64,000 nt of DNA from Chloroflexota bacterium (GTDB taxonomy: Bacteria > Chloroflexota > Anaerolineae > 4572-78 > J111): positions 62,001 to 126,000 of the forward strand of contig BOKF01000003.1 in the NCBI GenBank assembly GCA_016860845.1, in the 5' to 3' direction. A program made the translations under genes and the position numbers. Shown here piece after piece: positions 38,787 to 47,107 of the stretch. The stretch's first letter is position 1. Each line of letters starts with the position of its first letter. Below the pieces are notes generated by a model that was not told where the DNA came from, did no database searches, and saw only the letters and a list, made by a program, of their open reading frames with translations.

Positions 38787-39581
38787 ATGCCAGCAGGGTC
38801 TATTTTTGGGGTAGTAAGCGAATTATTTGAGGGTCAACGACGATGGCCTTTCCTGTGGGGTCTAATGGCCATAACCATTGCCTGCCTGATTTTTCTCAAA
38901 CGAACTGACTCAAACGCGGCGGTTCAACAGCCTTTAGTGCCGACTCCAACCCCTCCGGCGGTTTCGGTTTTGCCTGAACTACCTATCGAGATTAGCCAGG
39001 TTCGATTGTCCCCACCGGTTGCTCAACCAGCAGCGACAACACTCATTCCGACCTCCACCCCCGAAGTGGTGTGGGTTTTTCCTCAGCAGGTTTCGGTGAC
39101 CCTTACCCCTCCGCCCATCCTTCTTCCCAGCCCTCTGCTTGGATTACCGGTGAGAGGAGAAATCACCCAAGGATTTGGTTGTTCTCTCTACTACACAGGT
39201 ATCGCCGGGCCGGGCTGTCCTGATAGCCAGCCCTGGTTCCATGACGGCTTAGATATTGCAATACCGTTAGATACACCGGTTCGCTCAGTAATTCCAGGAA
39301 CCGTGATTTTTGCTGGGCCCGATACGTCCGGCCCGGAGTGTGACAGCGACGGTTATCGGGGATATGGTCTGGCGGTAGTAGTGGATAGTGGCGATGGATG
39401 GCAAGCCCTGTATGCGCATCTCTCGCGGGTTGAAGTCACGCCTGGGCAATCTGTTTCGCCAAACATGGCGATTGGAGCCAGTGGCGATAGTGGCTGCGCT
39501 ACGGGACCCCATATCCATTTCGCCATGAAACACCTGGGTGATTTGGTTGATCCGCGTTTGTATTTGCCGGTAGGGCAGTAG
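38787..39581 (+). CDS. Membrane-anchored M23 (LytM-type) metallopeptidase
   Basis: Zinc endopeptidase that cleaves peptidoglycan cross-bridges or acts as a non-catalytic LytM regulator. It has one N-terminal transmembrane helix (about 22-40) without a cleavage site, a Pro/Thr-rich linker (about 50-115) and the M23 domain (about 120-262). Ligands are present: HDGLD (H152, D156) and HIHF (H242, H244), so activity is plausible. An even number of cysteines in the domain (GCS, GPGC, ECD, GCA) suggests disulfides. It fits a group of surface and wall proteins; remodelling of wall for neighbouring exported proteins is an inference. Confidence 0.9.
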   Translation: MPAGSIFGVVSELFEGQRRWPFLWGLMAITIACLIFLKRTDSNAAVQQPLVPTPTPPAVSVLPELPIEISQVRLSPPVAQPAATTLIPTSTPEVVWVFPQQVSVTLTPPPILLPSPLLGLPVRGEITQGFGCSLYYTGIAGPGCPDSQPWFHDGLDIAIPLDTPVRSVIPGTVIFAGPDTSGPECDSDGYRGYGLAVVVDSGDGWQALYAHLSRVEVTPGQSVSPNMAIGASGDSGCATGPHIHFAMKHLGDLVDPRLYLPVGQ

Positions 39582-39641
39582 GTCAATAGCCGTACCGGTT
39601 GCCTCGAAAAATCAAAAATATCTTGTGAGGTGAGCTAGCAG

Positions 39642-40298
39642 ATGAAAAAGCATTGCAAATCATTAAACCGACAATATATATTTTCGATTTTGTTCCTTAT
39701 GTTACTGGTTCTTGGTCTGGCTTGCCGGATATTAGAGCCGGGAGCAAAGCCACAAGCTACTGTCTTCATTAATCGCTTGCCTACTATAACCCCGACTCCG
39801 GTTAAAGCCTTTAGCATCCAAGAGGCCTGGCAGCAGGCTCAGCCTGAACTGACCAAATGGGCAGTTGATGCGAAGCCGGGCGATGAATGGACATGCCAAG
39901 GGGTCGTCACTCCTGAAGGACTTTGCACCAAGTGGTACGGCCTGGTTGGAACAGCTTCTCAACAGAAGGCCGCCAGTTTGAAAATTGAGGGTTCGGAAAT
40001 TCAGCTGAGTGACACCGCAGCCATTGGCCGAGCCATTGATAACTCGTTTTCAATGAGTGACCTGGTAGATAGTCCCATCGTGGTACAGCAAGCGATGCAG
40101 TGGTTAGAAAAACAAGGATTGAGAGAAACTAATACAAAGATCCGTTCTTTAGCGCTGCTCTCGAACGCCAATGCTTTGAAAAATTGTGGGAATGTCGCTC
40201 TACCAGCTGTGTACCAAGTAGGTGTGCACAACCCGCAGGGACGAGTCTGTCTTGATCCTACGAATGGTCAAGTTGTTTTTAGCACTGTCATGCGCTAA
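39642..40298 (+). CDS. Putative lipoprotein (218 aa)
   Basis: An N-terminal hydrophobic stretch ends in a lipobox-like LVLGLAC (Cys at about 28), followed by a short Pro/Thr linker (TITPTPVKAF) and a ~170-aa domain with four cysteines (DEWTCQG, EGLCTKW, KNCGN, RVCLD). I do not recognise the domain. It follows the M23 gene by 60 bases in the same direction and is likely another envelope component of the cluster. Confidence 0.75.
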   Translation: MKKHCKSLNRQYIFSILFLMLLVLGLACRILEPGAKPQATVFINRLPTITPTPVKAFSIQEAWQQAQPELTKWAVDAKPGDEWTCQGVVTPEGLCTKWYGLVGTASQQKAASLKIEGSEIQLSDTAAIGRAIDNSFSMSDLVDSPIVVQQAMQWLEKQGLRETNTKIRSLALLSNANALKNCGNVALPAVYQVGVHNPQGRVCLDPTNGQVVFSTVMR

Positions 40299-40407
40299 AA
40301 GCAATTCACCTTTGTCTTAAAATATTTAAGTACGTTTTTCTAGACTTAATTACTGCTCTTATTCATCCAATGAAACAACTCGAGCAAGAATTCAAAGGAG
40401 ATCACTA

Positions 40408-40689
40408 ATGTTGCAACCTCAATCATTCCAACCCTCATCCCATACTCGGTTTACGGTCGTTATTACCGGCGAGCTCCCTTCAGGTCCGGAAGGATTAGAA
40501 GGTGTGCTGGCAGTTATGATGAGCCAGATCAAGCAGTATATTCAAGCTGAGTTGGAGACTGTTCGTACCCCCCAGTGTATGGCTTCTATCCTGGTTAATG
40601 GAGCCTCATTCAATGGTAGTCATGTTCCCACAGAGGAGACTCTTTGTATGAGTACCTTCCGTCCATCTATCCTGACCCCTATCCGTTAA
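40408..40689 (+). CDS. Small hypothetical protein (93 aa)
   Basis: Unrecognised. A strong ribosome site (AAAGGAGATCACT then ATG) supports translation. The sequence (FTVVITGELPSGPEGLEGVLAVMMSQIKQYIQAELETV) suggests a small alpha/beta fold; no signal peptide or membrane helix. Its stop lies 51 bases before the topoisomerase B-subunit gene, so it may be part of that operon. Confidence 0.65.
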   Translation: MLQPQSFQPSSHTRFTVVITGELPSGPEGLEGVLAVMMSQIKQYIQAELETVRTPQCMASILVNGASFNGSHVPTEETLCMSTFRPSILTPIR

Positions 40690-40740
40690 CCAGTTTCAGA
40701 GACGACAAGTATATCCTTTCTACTTTTTGGAGAATCTGTA

Positions 40741-42888
40741 GTGACAACTAAAACAGCTTACAACGCAAGCGATATCAAAGACCTGGACAGCGTCCATCCT
40801 CTAGAACCTATTCGCCGGTTGCCCGGCATGTACATCGGGAACAACTCGGTCTACGGCTTGCATCACATCTTAATGGAGGTTATCGACAATAGTGTCGATG
40901 AGATCATTAACGGCCATGGTTCCGCTATCCGGGTCAAGCTTCACTCGGACGGCAGCGCCAGTGTGTGGGACGATGGTCGAGGCATTCCGGTGGAATATAA
41001 AACTGACATCAAAATGTCAGCGCTAACCCGGACCCTGACTAAACTCCACAGTGGGGCCAAGTTTCGAGAAAACGGCAAACAGGATGCTTATCTGAGTGGT
41101 TCAGGCGGGCTGCATGGGGTAGGTATCAAGGCCACCAATGCTCTATCCAAGTGGCTGGGGGTAGTTGTGCGACGTAATGGCGTGATTTACCGGCAGCGCT
41201 TCGAAAACGGCGGTGACCAGGTTACCCCGGTCGAGATCGTGGCCGACGGGCAGGTGATCGGTGAAATTAGTGCCGAGACTGAGTTGGTCATCGACCCTAA
41301 GACTTACTTGTTGACCCAGTTAAAAGTGAAGGGTAAAACGGTGACGGTTAAGGCCAATCCTGAATTAGGTACTGGAACAGAGTTACACTTCCGACCAAAC
41401 CGCGCTTGGTTTGACCCTAACATGGATTGGCCAAATCCCGAAAAAAATGTACCTTGGGATTTTACCCGCTTGGAGACGCGACTGGAGCAGGTCGCCCATC
41501 TTCATCCCGGCGTCAAGATCGAACTTCGCGACGAACGCGGTCCCAAAAAAGATCACAAAAAACGAGTGTTCCACTCAAAAAAGGGATTACTCGATTACAT
41601 TGCCGCCCTTAATGAAGGTGTCACTGCCCTGCACAAGCCGATCCAATTCAAAGGTGGTAATAAGGCTATAACGGTTGAGGTTGTCTTACAATACGCTGGC
41701 GATGAAACCAATATTTACAGCTTTGTTAACTCGATTCCGACCCCTCTGGGAGGTACGGCTGTATCCGGTTTTCAGGCTGGCTTAACCAAAGCGATCAATC
41801 AATTCGGCGCAGATAAGAAATTATTGAAAGATGGTTCCGTAAAAGGTGAGGACCTGCAACTGGGCCTGACCGCTATCCTCAATGTCACCATGTCGGACAC
41901 GCCGCAGTTCAGCAGCCAAACCAAAGAAGCTCTGACGACCCCCGAGGCACAAGGGGTGGCGATGTCCGTCACCTACGAAAATCTCCTGGCTTTCCTGAAT
42001 AAAAATATTCCCGTCGGCAAAAGTATTGTTGGCCAGGCCCAGGCAGCCGCTCGAGGTCGGGAAGCGGCCAAGGCCGCCCGGCAGCTAATAATCCGCAAAT
42101 CGGCCCTGGAAGTGTCCGGACTCCCTGGTAAGCTAGCCGATGTCTCGCGGGGAGCGCCGATAGAACAGACTATGTTGTTCATTGTCGAAGGTGACAGCGC
42201 GGGCGGGAGTTGTAAGCAGGGGCGCGACCGGCGCTATCACGCCATCCTGCCCATGCGAGGTAAGATACTTAACACTGAACGCGGCAATCCCGCAAAAATT
42301 TTGGCTAATACCGAGATTAAGTCCATCGTTGCGGCTATTGGGGCCGGGATTGGTACTGATTTCAAGGTAGAAGAAATGCGCTATGGCGGCGTAGCCATCA
42401 CCGTCGATGCCGACGTGGATGGCGCTCATATCCGCACCTTGTTGTACACCCTCTTCTGGCGACACATGAAGCCTCTGGTGCTGGCCGGTAAGCTCTACAT
42501 TGCCGTCGCTCCTTTGTATCAACTTAAGAAAGGCAAAGAAACGCGTTATGCCTACTCCGATGAGGAGCGGAATGACCTGCTACAAAAGTGGGGCAAGGAA
42601 GGGGTGACCATTCAACGCTATAAAGGTCTGGGCGAGATGAATCCTGCCCAGTTGCGTGAAACCATCTTCGCCGTTAATCCAGTAAAAGAAGGCGAAAATG
42701 GGAGCATGGTCTTGAATGAGCACATGGTGCGCGTGACAGTTGAAGATGCCCACCATACCAGTCAGACCATGAGTGTCTTGATGAGTAATGTTGTAGCCCC
42801 GCGAAAAAGTTGGCTCCTACGCGTCTGGGCGGGAGAGGATGCTATGAACCTGGGTGATAATGACTGTGACGCGGAGGCTGAGGAATAA
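40741..42888 (+). CDS. Type IIA DNA topoisomerase subunit B (GyrB/ParE-like)
   Basis: ATPase/TOPRIM subunit of gyrase or topoisomerase IV (715 aa, GTG start with GGAG upstream). The GHKL ATP site shows EVIDNSVDE, DDGRGIP and GSGGLHGVG; the QTK-loop lysine is in SQTKEAL. The TOPRIM domain has EGDSAGGS and DADVDGAHIRTL, and RYKGLGEMNPAQL marks the tail. Some motifs deviate from housekeeping GyrB (KLHSGAKF for LHAGGKF; DGAHIR for DGSHIR), and the transducer region has extra residues. It is 3 bases from the A-subunit gene. The tight pairing and deviations suggest a second, topoisomerase-IV-like or accessory enzyme rather than the main gyrase, which cannot be proven from this window. Confidence 0.92.
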   Translation: MTTKTAYNASDIKDLDSVHPLEPIRRLPGMYIGNNSVYGLHHILMEVIDNSVDEIINGHGSAIRVKLHSDGSASVWDDGRGIPVEYKTDIKMSALTRTLTKLHSGAKFRENGKQDAYLSGSGGLHGVGIKATNALSKWLGVVVRRNGVIYRQRFENGGDQVTPVEIVADGQVIGEISAETELVIDPKTYLLTQLKVKGKTVTVKANPELGTGTELHFRPNRAWFDPNMDWPNPEKNVPWDFTRLETRLEQVAHLHPGVKIELRDERGPKKDHKKRVFHSKKGLLDYIAALNEGVTALHKPIQFKGGNKAITVEVVLQYAGDETNIYSFVNSIPTPLGGTAVSGFQAGLTKAINQFGADKKLLKDGSVKGEDLQLGLTAILNVTMSDTPQFSSQTKEALTTPEAQGVAMSVTYENLLAFLNKNIPVGKSIVGQAQAAARGREAAKAARQLIIRKSALEVSGLPGKLADVSRGAPIEQTMLFIVEGDSAGGSCKQGRDRRYHAILPMRGKILNTERGNPAKILANTEIKSIVAAIGAGIGTDFKVEEMRYGGVAITVDADVDGAHIRTLLYTLFWRHMKPLVLAGKLYIAVAPLYQLKKGKETRYAYSDEERNDLLQKWGKEGVTIQRYKGLGEMNPAQLRETIFAVNPVKEGENGSMVLNEHMVRVTVEDAHHTSQTMSVLMSNVVAPRKSWLLRVWAGEDAMNLGDNDCDAEAEE

Positions 42889-42891
42889 AAA

Positions 42892-45345
42892 ATGATTCAA
42901 ATACGAAACGTCGACCTATGTGCAGATCTTGAAAATTCCTATCGGGACTATGCCATCGAAACCATCACCGACCGGGCGCTGCCCCGAGTTGAGGATGGAC
43001 TCCTACCCGTGCAGCGGCGTATTTTGTATGCCATGCAGGATATGAATTTGATCCATACCAAGCCTCATAAGAAATCGGCTCGTGTGGTTGGCGAGGTTCT
43101 GGGCAAATATCACCCTCACGGTGACAGCTCTGTTTATGGATCAATGGTGCGCCTGGCCCAAGATTTCTCCCTGCGCGAACCTCTCATTGAGGGTCAAGGT
43201 AATTTCGGCTCGATTGATGGCGACCCCCCGGCAGCGATGCGTTACACCGAAGCTCGATTATCAGCCATTGCCGGTTTCATGATGCAAGATATTGAACGTG
43301 ATACAGTCGATTGGGCAGATAATTTTGACGGTTCCCTGCAAGAACCGGTGATCTTACCAACCTTGCTGCCTAATCTGCTCATCAACGGCGCTACCGGTGT
43401 GGCTGTTAGCATGGCGACCAAAATCCCCCCACATAACCTGGGCGAAGTTTCCGATGCCCTAGTTTATATAGCTGAACGCTGGGCTATGCGCGACAGTATC
43501 ACCGTCGATGAATTGATGCGTCTCGTGCCCGGCCCCGATTTTCCAACGGGTGGTATCATTTACCGCTATCGAATCGAACCCGCAGTCAACGGCACTCCGG
43601 AGACAGTGGTAGATACTATTCGCGCCGCCTACGAAACCGGTCGGGGGCGCGTAGTGACTCAGGCTCGCATTGCCATTGAGGAGACTAAAGGGGGCAAGGC
43701 CGATATCATTGTGACTGAGCTACCGTACGCTGTGCAGAAAAGCACGGTTCTGGAACGAATTGCCAAGGAAGTGCGTGAGGGCCGGATCAGCGGGGTGACC
43801 GATCTGCGGGATACTTCTGATTATACCGGCATGCGGATTGTCATCGAGGTAGCGCGCGGAGCCGACCCTCGCCAGGTTTTGGAGTCTCTCTTAACCTATA
43901 CCCAACTCCGCCAGACGTTTGGCGTTATCGGTCTGGCTCTGGTGGACGAGGATGGAGAAATTGCGCCTAAGCTGCTGTCTCTGCGCGAGATGCTAACCCG
44001 CTTCATTGAACACCGCCTGCTTGTCATCGAGCGGCGCAGCCGCCATGAACTAGCTGAACGAGAAGCCCGCCTGCACATTGTCGAGGGATTGCTCAAAGCC
44101 CTGGATATGATCGACCAGATTATTGCTACTATCAAAAGATCCAAGACAACGGATACGGCGCGGCAAAACCTGATTACCGACTTCAAATTCAGCGATCTCC
44201 AGGCTCGAGCAATTCTTAGCATGCAGCTGAGCCGACTGGCGGCGATGGAACGCACCAAACTGAAAGAAGAAGAAAAAGAGCTGCAGGCCCGGATCAACTA
44301 TTTGAAGCAATTAGTTGCTTCCGAAGCCAAGCGGCTGAATGTAATCATCGAAGAAACTAGGGCTCTAAAAGCTCAATACGCTACCCCACGCCGGACGATT
44401 ATTCTGGATGGTGAGCAGCAAGCAGCTGGATTATCCGCCGCGACCGAGTCTGATTTGGCCAAGCCGGACGGACCGCAGGTGGTGGCAATTACCACCCGAG
44501 GGATCAATCGCACCCATGCAGGTGACTTTACTTATAAAATCAAAGCCGGTCTCTCGGCCAAGGCGGTTGAAGCGCATTTGCTGCATTTGGCGGCCGGGCC
44601 GGACGATGTGATTCTGCTTATATCCAACCGGGGACGAGCCTGGAGGGCTCCCATTGGATCTGTGCCTAATGGAGCGAGTTTCACTGAGCTGGGTCTGGGC
44701 AAGGGCGAATATTTGATTGGCGGTAGCGTGATAAGTCCTGGCAGTTGCCTGGTAATCGGTACCCGGGGTGGCAACATCAAACGAACGAAGATTGACGATT
44801 TGAATATGAGTGAGGCCTCATGGGCTACCGTTATCGGTTTAAACGGAAAGGACGAAGTGCTTTTTGCCGGGCTGGGCGGCGACAAGGCTGAGGTTATGTT
44901 TTTTACTGCTGGCGGCAAAGCAATCCGCTTTGTCGCAGACCAGGTCAATCCCCAGGCAACTCCTTCGGCGCGAGGAATGGTAGGAATCAAACTCGCTAAG
45001 GACGATCATCTCATCGCCGGCGCAGTGATCGAGCCAGACAGAGATGCTCAAGTGCTGATCATTAGCCAGGCCGGCTTTGCCAAGCGAGTCCCGCTGAGTG
45101 AGTTCCCTGTCCAGGGGCGCAGCGGGCAGGGCGTGCAGAGTCTGGAAATAGTCAAACTGACTGGCCAGGTGACAGCAGCGGCTGTAGCCCCAGCCAGGTC
45201 CAAGAGCTGCGATATCCTCTCCAGCCGGGGGTTGCGCCACCGGCTGGTTCTGGATAGCCTGCCGATAACTGACCGGCGCAGACGCGGTGAGAAACTGGTA
45301 GATTTCGGGGCTGACGATATGATTGCGAGCGTAATCGCGCTATGA
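42892..45345 (+). CDS. Type IIA DNA topoisomerase subunit A (GyrA/ParC-like)
   Basis: Breakage-reunion subunit (817 aa). Catalytic tyrosine is in [11 protein letters not shown] (about 123). The quinolone region reads [16 protein letters not shown], with Gly where E. coli GyrA has Asp87. The C-terminal beta-pinwheel shows about six blades, but the canonical GyrA box (QRRGGKG) is absent from blade 1; only a degenerate QGRSGQG occurs late (about 750). GyrA lacking that box cannot wrap DNA for negative supercoiling, so a ParC-like decatenase or relaxase is the better guess. It is co-transcribed with the B subunit. Confidence 0.92.
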   Translation: MIQIRNVDLCADLENSYRDYAIETITDRALPRVEDGLLPVQRRILYAMQDMNLIHTKPHKKSARVVGEVLGKYHPHGDSSVYGSMVRLAQDFSLREPLIEGQGNFGSIDGDPPAAMRYTEARLSAIAGFMMQDIERDTVDWADNFDGSLQEPVILPTLLPNLLINGATGVAVSMATKIPPHNLGEVSDALVYIAERWAMRDSITVDELMRLVPGPDFPTGGIIYRYRIEPAVNGTPETVVDTIRAAYETGRGRVVTQARIAIEETKGGKADIIVTELPYAVQKSTVLERIAKEVREGRISGVTDLRDTSDYTGMRIVIEVARGADPRQVLESLLTYTQLRQTFGVIGLALVDEDGEIAPKLLSLREMLTRFIEHRLLVIERRSRHELAEREARLHIVEGLLKALDMIDQIIATIKRSKTTDTARQNLITDFKFSDLQARAILSMQLSRLAAMERTKLKEEEKELQARINYLKQLVASEAKRLNVIIEETRALKAQYATPRRTIILDGEQQAAGLSAATESDLAKPDGPQVVAITTRGINRTHAGDFTYKIKAGLSAKAVEAHLLHLAAGPDDVILLISNRGRAWRAPIGSVPNGASFTELGLGKGEYLIGGSVISPGSCLVIGTRGGNIKRTKIDDLNMSEASWATVIGLNGKDEVLFAGLGGDKAEVMFFTAGGKAIRFVADQVNPQATPSARGMVGIKLAKDDHLIAGAVIEPDRDAQVLIISQAGFAKRVPLSEFPVQGRSGQGVQSLEIVKLTGQVTAAAVAPARSKSCDILSSRGLRHRLVLDSLPITDRRRRGEKLVDFGADDMIASVIAL

Positions 45346-45466
45346 GTTTTTTGGAAATCAGCCTTCAATATAAAAGAAGCGCAACTGTCACGTTCCCCCC
45401 TCCATCAACACTGTCTTCAATCAGAGGGCTGGCGAACTTTTGTGGCGTTGGCCAGGGGAGAGGTTT

Positions 45467-46417
45467 ATGGCTTGTGAAATGAACTTAAAAAAAGTGAGTG
45501 GCATAGCTGCCCGTGCCAGCGGAATCCCTCCGCAGGCCAATCAGATGGCGCAGATCAAGGCCAGACAAAATAAAAACGATCAGCCGTCTAATGATGCCCT
45601 CGAAAGTGTTAAAAATAAAAGATCTGCGAGTGCAGAAAACTCGGCTCGAGTCGCCCTTTACTCCAAACGGTTTCAAGACGGCATTAACAAAAATAAGAAG
45701 ATGATTGTGGTTTATAATGGACCCAATGGGGGAAGACGTTATTCAGTAATTCCTTTAGCCCTGCGAGGCGGGCTCACCGAAGAAACCAAGAAAAATCGCT
45801 ATGCTCTGGTGTATTTCGAAGGCAGCAACACCGTTAATCTCTTGCGGATGGATCGAGTGGTTTGGACCCAGGTCAGCAATGAGTCGTTCGATTTGGAGGC
45901 GGTTATCAAAAAGTATGGCAAAGACCCTCGTATTCAAGCGGAGTCTAACGCAACTTCCTCTTATCAAGTCGCCTTAAGGACAGCTATGAAGTTGAGTGAT
46001 GGCAAAGCCAAGGAACCCAATCTTGATAAAATCCAGCAGGTGGCCAGTGCCCACGCCACGATCAATCCAGATGAAGGGGCTTGGTTAGGCCGGATAGGGA
46101 AACTGCTCAAACTCACTTATAGCGATCAAACCATAACCAGTGACGAAATAGCCCAGCTACTACAACTTTCTGAGGGTGAGGGCTTAAACCAGCCTGCCTG
46201 GGTTGAGGAGGAGTACGGCGATGTAGCCCAACTGATTAGCGGTCCCAGGATTTCAGCTATCCTCCATGTCGCAGGCAAAGATTGTTACGGGATTCACTGT
46301 TTCTGGGTAGATGATGATCGGCCGATTAAAACTTTGCCTAAAGCCAATGACCAACACAAAGAAAACGATAAAGGGCCCGTTCTTCCTGAGACGAATGACA
46401 CTGCTTCTTTTTCTTGA
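45467..46417 (+). CDS. WYL-like domain protein (316 aa)
   Basis: Cytoplasmic protein with a central segment resembling a WYL domain: MIVVYNGPNGGRRYSVIPLAL, YALVYFEGSNTVNLLRMDRV (about 80-135). WYL domains bind ligands or nucleic acids and occur in regulators. The N-terminus is basic and disordered, and the C-terminus is acidic. No helix-turn-helix was recognised, so it is not a standard WYL regulator. The ATG at 45467 is chosen because GGGGAGAGG precedes it; an upstream TTG adds nine residues and lacks such a site. It follows the topoisomerase pair by about 120 bases. Confidence 0.65.
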   Translation: MACEMNLKKVSGIAARASGIPPQANQMAQIKARQNKNDQPSNDALESVKNKRSASAENSARVALYSKRFQDGINKNKKMIVVYNGPNGGRRYSVIPLALRGGLTEETKKNRYALVYFEGSNTVNLLRMDRVVWTQVSNESFDLEAVIKKYGKDPRIQAESNATSSYQVALRTAMKLSDGKAKEPNLDKIQQVASAHATINPDEGAWLGRIGKLLKLTYSDQTITSDEIAQLLQLSEGEGLNQPAWVEEEYGDVAQLISGPRISAILHVAGKDCYGIHCFWVDDDRPIKTLPKANDQHKENDKGPVLPETNDTASFS

Positions 46418-46524
46418 GTCCCGTCAGGGGATGGTCGGCCCCTAGAAACATCACCTGAGGTGGCAGCTACAAAACCATAAGATGACCTATCTAAACCCAA
46501 AAATATTGTAACATAATTAGAGAA

Positions 46525-46755
46525 ATTGTGAACGAGTGTAACGTTAGCCACGTTCACTCCCCGGAGAATTTATTATCTCCGCACGCTCCAAACCTGCTGA
46601 AGTAGAGGTACTCTACAGAGCCGAAAAGGCTCTTTTACACTCCCTCTCTCTGCTAAATGCAACCAGGGTCGGTCCCTTAGTGGCTGATTTAACGGCTCGG
46701 AGTTCCGTGAAGGAACTTAGTCATGGTTGCAAGTCAGCAGAGATTTTTATTTTCT
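46525..46755 (+). ncRNA. Structured RNA, copy B (unassigned riboswitch or sRNA)
   Basis: Second copy of the RNA at 32407. Stems: GTGAACG/CGTTCAC (46528/46551); CGGAGA/TCTCCG (46562/46576); GTAGAG/CTCTAC; GAGCC/GGCTC (46618/46628); closing stem TCTCTGCT/AGCAGAGA (46647/46736) enclosing GCAACC/GGTTGC (46659/46725) and AGTTCC/GGAACT (46701/46712); then TTTTTATTTT. The linker CCTGCTGAAGTAGAGGTAC is kept. A CATAAT -10-like hexamer lies at 46512, with no good -35. It ends 350 bases before an SBBP/TSP3 secreted-protein gene. Confidence 0.7.
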
Positions 46756-47107
46756 CCATTAAATTCAATAGTTGAATCTGGCCTTTGGCGACAAGTCACC
46801 AGAGCCTTTTTTGGTTTGGCTCCGGACATCTCGAAATTGACAAGAAAATGAGGAGTGGGTCATTACCTGTTGCAACCCATCCCTGCAACCCTCGTCCAAT
46901 TGTATCTAATACCGGTTCACCATCTATACGTTTCAGGAAGAGATCAATCTTTCCAAAGGCGTTTGAGATAAATGACTGGTTATGAGGAAAGGAGAATCAG
47001 CGATATAGATAAATCAAAGCGTACCAAAACCTTTTTATTAATTTGATAGTTTCATGTCGACCACAGGCGGTTGAGCACCGCCCTTACGTGACCACAGGAG
47101 TTACCTT
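46756..47107. other. Leader region between structured RNA and SBBP gene
   Basis: About 350 bases without a convincing gene. A weak TGG-GAC / GTC-CCA hairpin followed by TTTTTT near 46775-46812 may be an additional terminator. A CAGGAG ribosome site stands before the next ATG. Confidence 0.45.

Noticed and set aside
46785..46985. 66-codon frame between structured RNA copy B and the SBBP gene
   Set aside because: No ribosome site, no family, overlaps leader hairpins.
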